64,000 nucleotides of DNA, from contig JAFFSR010000251.1 of NCBI GenBank assembly GCA_017163975.1, forward strand, positions 2,046,001-2,110,000. Reading direction: 5' to 3'. The stretch comes from Anastatus disparis. Lineage: Eukaryota; Arthropoda; Insecta; Hymenoptera; Eupelmidae. The notes under the pieces are model-generated. The model did not search any database and was not told the DNA's origin. It saw nothing but the letters and a program-made list of their open reading frames with translations. Shown here in pieces: positions 59,759 through 64,000 of this stretch (its first letter is position 1; each line of letters starts with the position of its first letter). The position numbers and the translations under genes were made by a program.

Positions 59759-60732
59759 TTACTTCTTATGTTATAACTTATTACTAAAATTTATTATTAA
59801 AAAAATCTAGTAGAGATCTATACTTATCCGTTATAGTTTTGTTTATTAATTTACGCACCACTTAATTTTTACTTGATATTCTTTGTTATTGCTTAGCACG
59901 AAATCAATGCAATTTTAATTTAATAAAAATTAGTAAATAAATTTATAAATTTTAAGTTTACTTAGATATTTTGGAATGAACAAATCTATTTGCAAAGCAA
60001 ATTAAATTAATCAAAACAAATAAATTTGTTAATCGTCTTAGACGTCAATACTTTTCGATCAAATTACGAATATTATCTGTTAACACGAATTGAGATTACA
60101 GATATTAATTTTATTAATTTGTTATTTTATTTTCAAAGTCACAAATTACTTTTTAAGAAAATATCGAGACTTGAATTAAAAGGATGAGTAATTGAATTTT
60201 TTCATTGAATAATGGAGAATTTGCATGATTCTGCAATCTCAATCGTGACTTAATAAAAATGGGGTACCAATTTTATAACGGATATTAAATAAAATATCTT
60301 TTAAAAAAAAAAGCACATTTAATTTTTCTATGAAAAAAAACAAACACTCTATCTATGTAGCATTGAAATTAGAAAAGGTGCTGCTGTTTATTCGCAGTCA
60401 AATACTAAAACAGTATACATTTCATAAAATAATCTTTGTATATTTTCTACAAATTTGTATATTTAAACACTGCAGCTATTATTAATATTGTATCTTCATC
60501 AGAAAATTTTTTCATCTATGCTACATTAAACTATTACTAAAAAAAAGATGCAAAATAATGATCGAAAATTTTTTTGCAAATATATATATATATGTATATC
60601 ACTATTCTTTCATGCATTGCTAAGGAATTCGGTGTATATTGAAAAAAGAGTATGCTGTTAAACTTTTTACACAATAAAGTGGAATGTTGTTAAATATGTC
60701 ATTGAATGTTTCTTTATTACCCACTTTTTTTA
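59759..60732. other. Intergenic, AT-rich
   Basis: No gene or structured repeat seen apart from short A/T runs and a small TA run near 60581. Confidence 0.5.
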
Positions 60733-60920
60733 AACTATTTTATCTAACGTCGCTGTATTTACGCTGTCATTGCGATGCTAATTAGCGACGAAGGTTTTCT
60801 GTGAGTTTATGAACAAAACATGTAGAACGTGCTTGTATCAATCGGGAGAGATTAAAATTCGAACACAGACAATTGATTGACGAATCTATTGCTCTACTGA
60901 ATGAGTCATTGATAATCTCT
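60733..60920 (-). mobile_element. tRNA-derived SINE, copy D
   Basis: Reverse-strand copy of the same family. Reading leftward: A-box-like CATTCAGTAGAGC, a decayed B box (GTGTTCGAATTTTAATC), then the body GATTGATACAAGCACG, TACATGTTTTGTTCATAAA, CGTCGCTAATTAGCATCGCA and CAGCGACGTTAGATAAAAT. The head is more diverged than in copies A-C. Confidence 0.8.
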
Positions 60921-63470
60921 AATCTTTATACTTATTTATCACAGTCTATGCATAAATAAGTGTAATTACTTTATCTTTTCATATGATTAGAAAGATTATA
61001 AACTATAAAAAAAATTCTATTTTTGATAATTCCATCAAATACTTCAAATAATTTATTGGCGATACTGTATAGAAGTATTTGATAGCATTACTTTCATTAA
61101 GAAGACAACAACAAGATTAAGAACGTGTAAAACTAAAAAATTACCTCTTACGCGTTTTGTAAGTATAATCAAATACACAATTTACAAGATACAAAAGCTT
61201 ATTTGTCAAAGTTTAAACAGAGCAAATAATGTTACTTGTTGCGGAAAAATTTTAATGGCATTATGCAAAATGCATTTTATGTAATGCTGATTAGATACAC
61301 ACGACATGATTTGTAGCTCTAAACGTTAATGTCTCTTTAAGCATGTAATACGTCCAGATAATGTAATAAAAATTACGCACTAAATTATAAAATTTCTTTA
61401 TCAGTAAATTAAAATGATATATTAAATTAATAATCACTTACTTGAAATGTTTCATAAATAATAAATATATAACAAATTATATAAAATTATCGTTTTTAAC
61501 AACAGTATATGACAGTTCATACAAACAGAAATATATTTCAACAATTGTATAATGCTAACTTTTTTTTTCAAAACAATAACTTTTGATATGATATCTTAAG
61601 CGTTACATAATGTTTGATATTATTTAGTTTGAAAAAAATAACATTTTTTAAAAAACTTACAATTTTTTAAAAACTTAAAATTTATTTTAAAATGTCGTTT
61701 ATCGATGTAATCTTGAAATTAAAATCTTTAAAAATAATTCTTATTGTTTAATGTATTTCTCATTAAAATGCTTTGTTTATTAAGAAATAATTAATTGTTA
61801 ATTACACAACATTGATGTAAGTTTGGCACGAAAAATAATCTGAGAACCAACAATAGTATTTAATTTGAAATTTGAAAATAATTCTTTTATTACTTTATTA
61901 TTTGGCAGGCTCAAATAAATTTCTACGAACTAATCTACTTTTTATGTTAGAAATTAATATTTCATTAGAATATTGTTCTTTTATATATTTTCGTAATGAT
62001 TTTTATTTAAATACCTTAATTTAAAATATTAACAGTAATGATTGACTGAATGATTTCTATTAATATTTCGAAACAATATGATTCTTTTATAAATATTACT
62101 TTGATCTATATATTTTTTGATAATGTAAGCAAATTTTTTAAAATTGATTATGCTTATACATGGTTTGAATTACCAATTCGAAATCTCATCAAATTTTTCG
62201 TAAATTTAAGAAATATATTGATTTTTTACTGTATTAAAAATATATCTTTTTGAAAAATAGATGGCTATTTTACTTTTTTTAATATATTTGAGTTGCAAAA
62301 AAACAATGGTTATTTTATTGTTAATAATTTACTAAAGCGTTTGTTTTTGTTTTTTTTTTCAGTACGTTTATTGTCTAGCATACAATTAACCCATAACCAA
62401 CCTATGCAATGTTCTTGAAATCTAATTTGTTTAAAAATAATTGAGTAATTAAATATTAAATTTAACAAAATTTTCTATTTTCGTGAAATCATAAAATAGA
62501 CAAGGTAAAAACGTATAAAAAGTAAATAAGGAAGTATACTTTCCGCTGGCAATGAGAGGATTATTAACAAATAACATTAAAAGTATTTTCAAATAGCCAT
62601 GAACTTGCAAGCGTTACACCGACTATTGAACTTGAGAAACGAAAAAAAAAAACAGAAAAAGTTACACATTTGTTGGATTGAATTCAAGAATTTGAATTGT
62701 GCGTCTGCTATGCGTTCAAAGAATATTTGGAACATGCGATTTTGCGATTGTGCAGATATTTGTGATAGAAAAAAACACGTGAAACTCAGCTGCTATATTA
62801 TCTAGTTTAAACAGTTTAAAAAAATGTTGATCATCGTCTGCTATGTAATAGGAAGATGCCGCAATTAAATACCATCCTTTATCTGTCTCTCTCGGCATAT
62901 TTTTATATATAGACATGCTTATCGGTTTAAACCAACTTGATTACGGCAAATGACTAGGCACGGCTTATTAAGTATAGAGTTTAGCCAACCATCACTCATG
63001 CAATTTCTGTTTTAATGAATTGCTGCTAAAATAATCTATAATTTCTTTAAGTATGTAAAAATAGGAAAAAAAACAAATAGTGAAAAATTTTATCAATGGA
63101 AAGGTTGTAATTGTATATAATTGCAAATAATTTTTAATTCATTGTTGAAGATAATTATTTTAACAAGAGGAGATATCGAATACCTTGAAAAAAATTTACA
63201 AACCGTAAGTATATTAAAAAATACAATTTTTTTAATATACAAAAATTTTTTTAATTATAATTTTTTTTTGTTATGAACAAAACATTTTTAACTTTAGTCT
63301 ATATTTTAATCAAGATAAAAATTTATTTTTATTTATTAATTAAGTCCGACTAGGCAGATAAAATTTCTGTTTTTAATCTTTTTAATGTATACAGATATAG
63401 TACATATATTTATACATATATATATAGGATAAGATATTAACGTCACGTTTCTAAATCGAAGGAAACTCTG
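60921..63470. other. Intergenic, AT-rich
   Basis: No exon supported. Open frames at 62050-62253 and 62599-62805 lack recognisable content and splice context. Confidence 0.5.
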
Positions 63471-63474
63471 TGAG

Positions 63475-63482
63475 TGACGTCA
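63475..63482 (+). promoter_or_regulatory. Full palindromic CRE/ATF site (TGACGTCA)
   Basis: Perfect CREB/ATF consensus in GAGTGACGTCACAG, followed by an E-box CACGTG-like word (GCACGTGTG near 63531). It lies about 340 bases upstream of the putative start at 63814. Confidence 0.45.
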
Positions 63483-63813
63483 CAGAAAGACTTGTTCAAT
63501 AGGGTATCGAAAATAACTTCTGCAAATGTTGCACGTGTGAAGAAAAAAGTTGAAAAGAAAAAAAAATTTTCTTTATCGAAACTATCTCGAAACATTAAAT
63601 TATTAATGAGAAATCAATGCAACAAAATTAAATTATAAATAAACAAATAACTAAATTATTAATATTGCGGAATCATTCTTATTTTACTAACACGTGTATA
63701 TATAAATATAAGCTTTACATACACACAAATGCAAAGTTGTTAAGTTCATCGATATATCTATATACATTAAAAGTAGAAACAGTACAGAAAGCAAGAAATT
63801 GAGAGAACCGATA

Positions 63814-64000
63814 TCAGTCAGTGGCTAGGCGTTCCACCGCGAAGGTTCACTGTTTTGCAGGGCCGCTTTCACATCAGGCGCCTGCTGTGCGCTAATAAAA
63901 AATATATAAACGTAAGTTATAACGTTTTTTTAATCCATTTTATAGTTTATTTATGTTTAAGTAAAATTTTCTTTATTTCTTTAAATGCAGTGCAAGAGTA
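63814..64000 (+). other. Putative 5' exon(s) of a further plus-strand gene, cut by the window end
   Basis: An insect-type initiator (TCAGTC at 63814) opens a less AT-rich stretch that ends in a consensus donor (AAAC/GTAAGT, 63911/63912). A 79-base intron ends TTTAAATGCAG at 63990, and a second exon would begin TGCAAGAGTA. No ATG-led coding frame is clear in the first exon, so it is probably untranslated. No TATA box stands at -30. Confidence 0.4.

Noticed and set aside
1..64000. CRISPR arrays, bacterial operons, rRNA genes
   Set aside because: None seen. The window is eukaryotic, with spliced genes throughout.

Overview
The window reads as nuclear DNA of an insect, most likely a hymenopteran. 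It is very AT-rich, its genes are split by short GT-AG introns, it carries a tandem array of divergent ionotropic receptors, and its housekeeping genes are clearly animal (WDR44, Golgi GDP-fucose transporter, a GGT7-like glutathione hydrolase family member, adiponectin receptor). The order is inferred from the style of the receptors, the AT content and the SINE density; it is not proven. All gene models were spliced by eye from donor/acceptor sites that keep the frame.

Region 1 (1-24.9 kb) is a receptor cluster. After the last exon of an unidentified gene (351-562) come three intact, same-strand ionotropic receptor genes of three coding exons each (1352-3348, 18271-20240, 22885-24857; 616, 613 and 608 aa). 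Genes 2 and 3 also share their upstream sequence. Between genes 1 and 2 sits a 12.8-kb LTR retrotransposon on the minus strand (4682-17514) with a 4-bp target duplication, 3.05-kb LTRs that look almost identical, a tRNA-Lys-type primer site, a polypurine tract, an intact gag, and a gag/pol overlap with a textbook -1 slippery heptamer. Its pol keeps protease and parts of integrase but has no reverse transcriptase or RNase H. It therefore looks like a very young, non-autonomous, Gag-encoding element.

Region 2 (24.9-44.4 kb) is gene-poor. It holds a small gene for a secreted acidic/basic protein (minus, about 27.9-29.2 kb), three copies of a tRNA-derived SINE family (a fourth lies near 60.8 kb), one SINE of a second type, and long AT-rich stretches in which I see no exon. 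A few less AT-rich islands (about 30.9-31.6 and 37.6-38.2 kb) may be regulatory.

Region 3 (44.4-59.2 kb) is gene-dense: WDR44 (minus, nine coding exons, 1019 aa, N-terminal FFAT-like motif), GDP-fucose transporter (plus, 342 aa), GGT-like protein (minus, 496 aa) and adiponectin receptor (plus, 407 aa). WDR44 and the transporter are divergent, as are the GGT-like gene and AdipoR, so two shared intergenic promoter regions are likely.

Region 4 (59.2-64 kb) has a short MITE, one SINE and AT-rich DNA. It ends in what looks like the promoter and 5' exon of a further plus-strand gene cut by the window edge. The genes do not form one pathway. The points of most interest are the RT-less retroelement with a preserved frameshift signal and CTCF-like motifs in its LTRs, the receptor array it landed in, and the repeat families.
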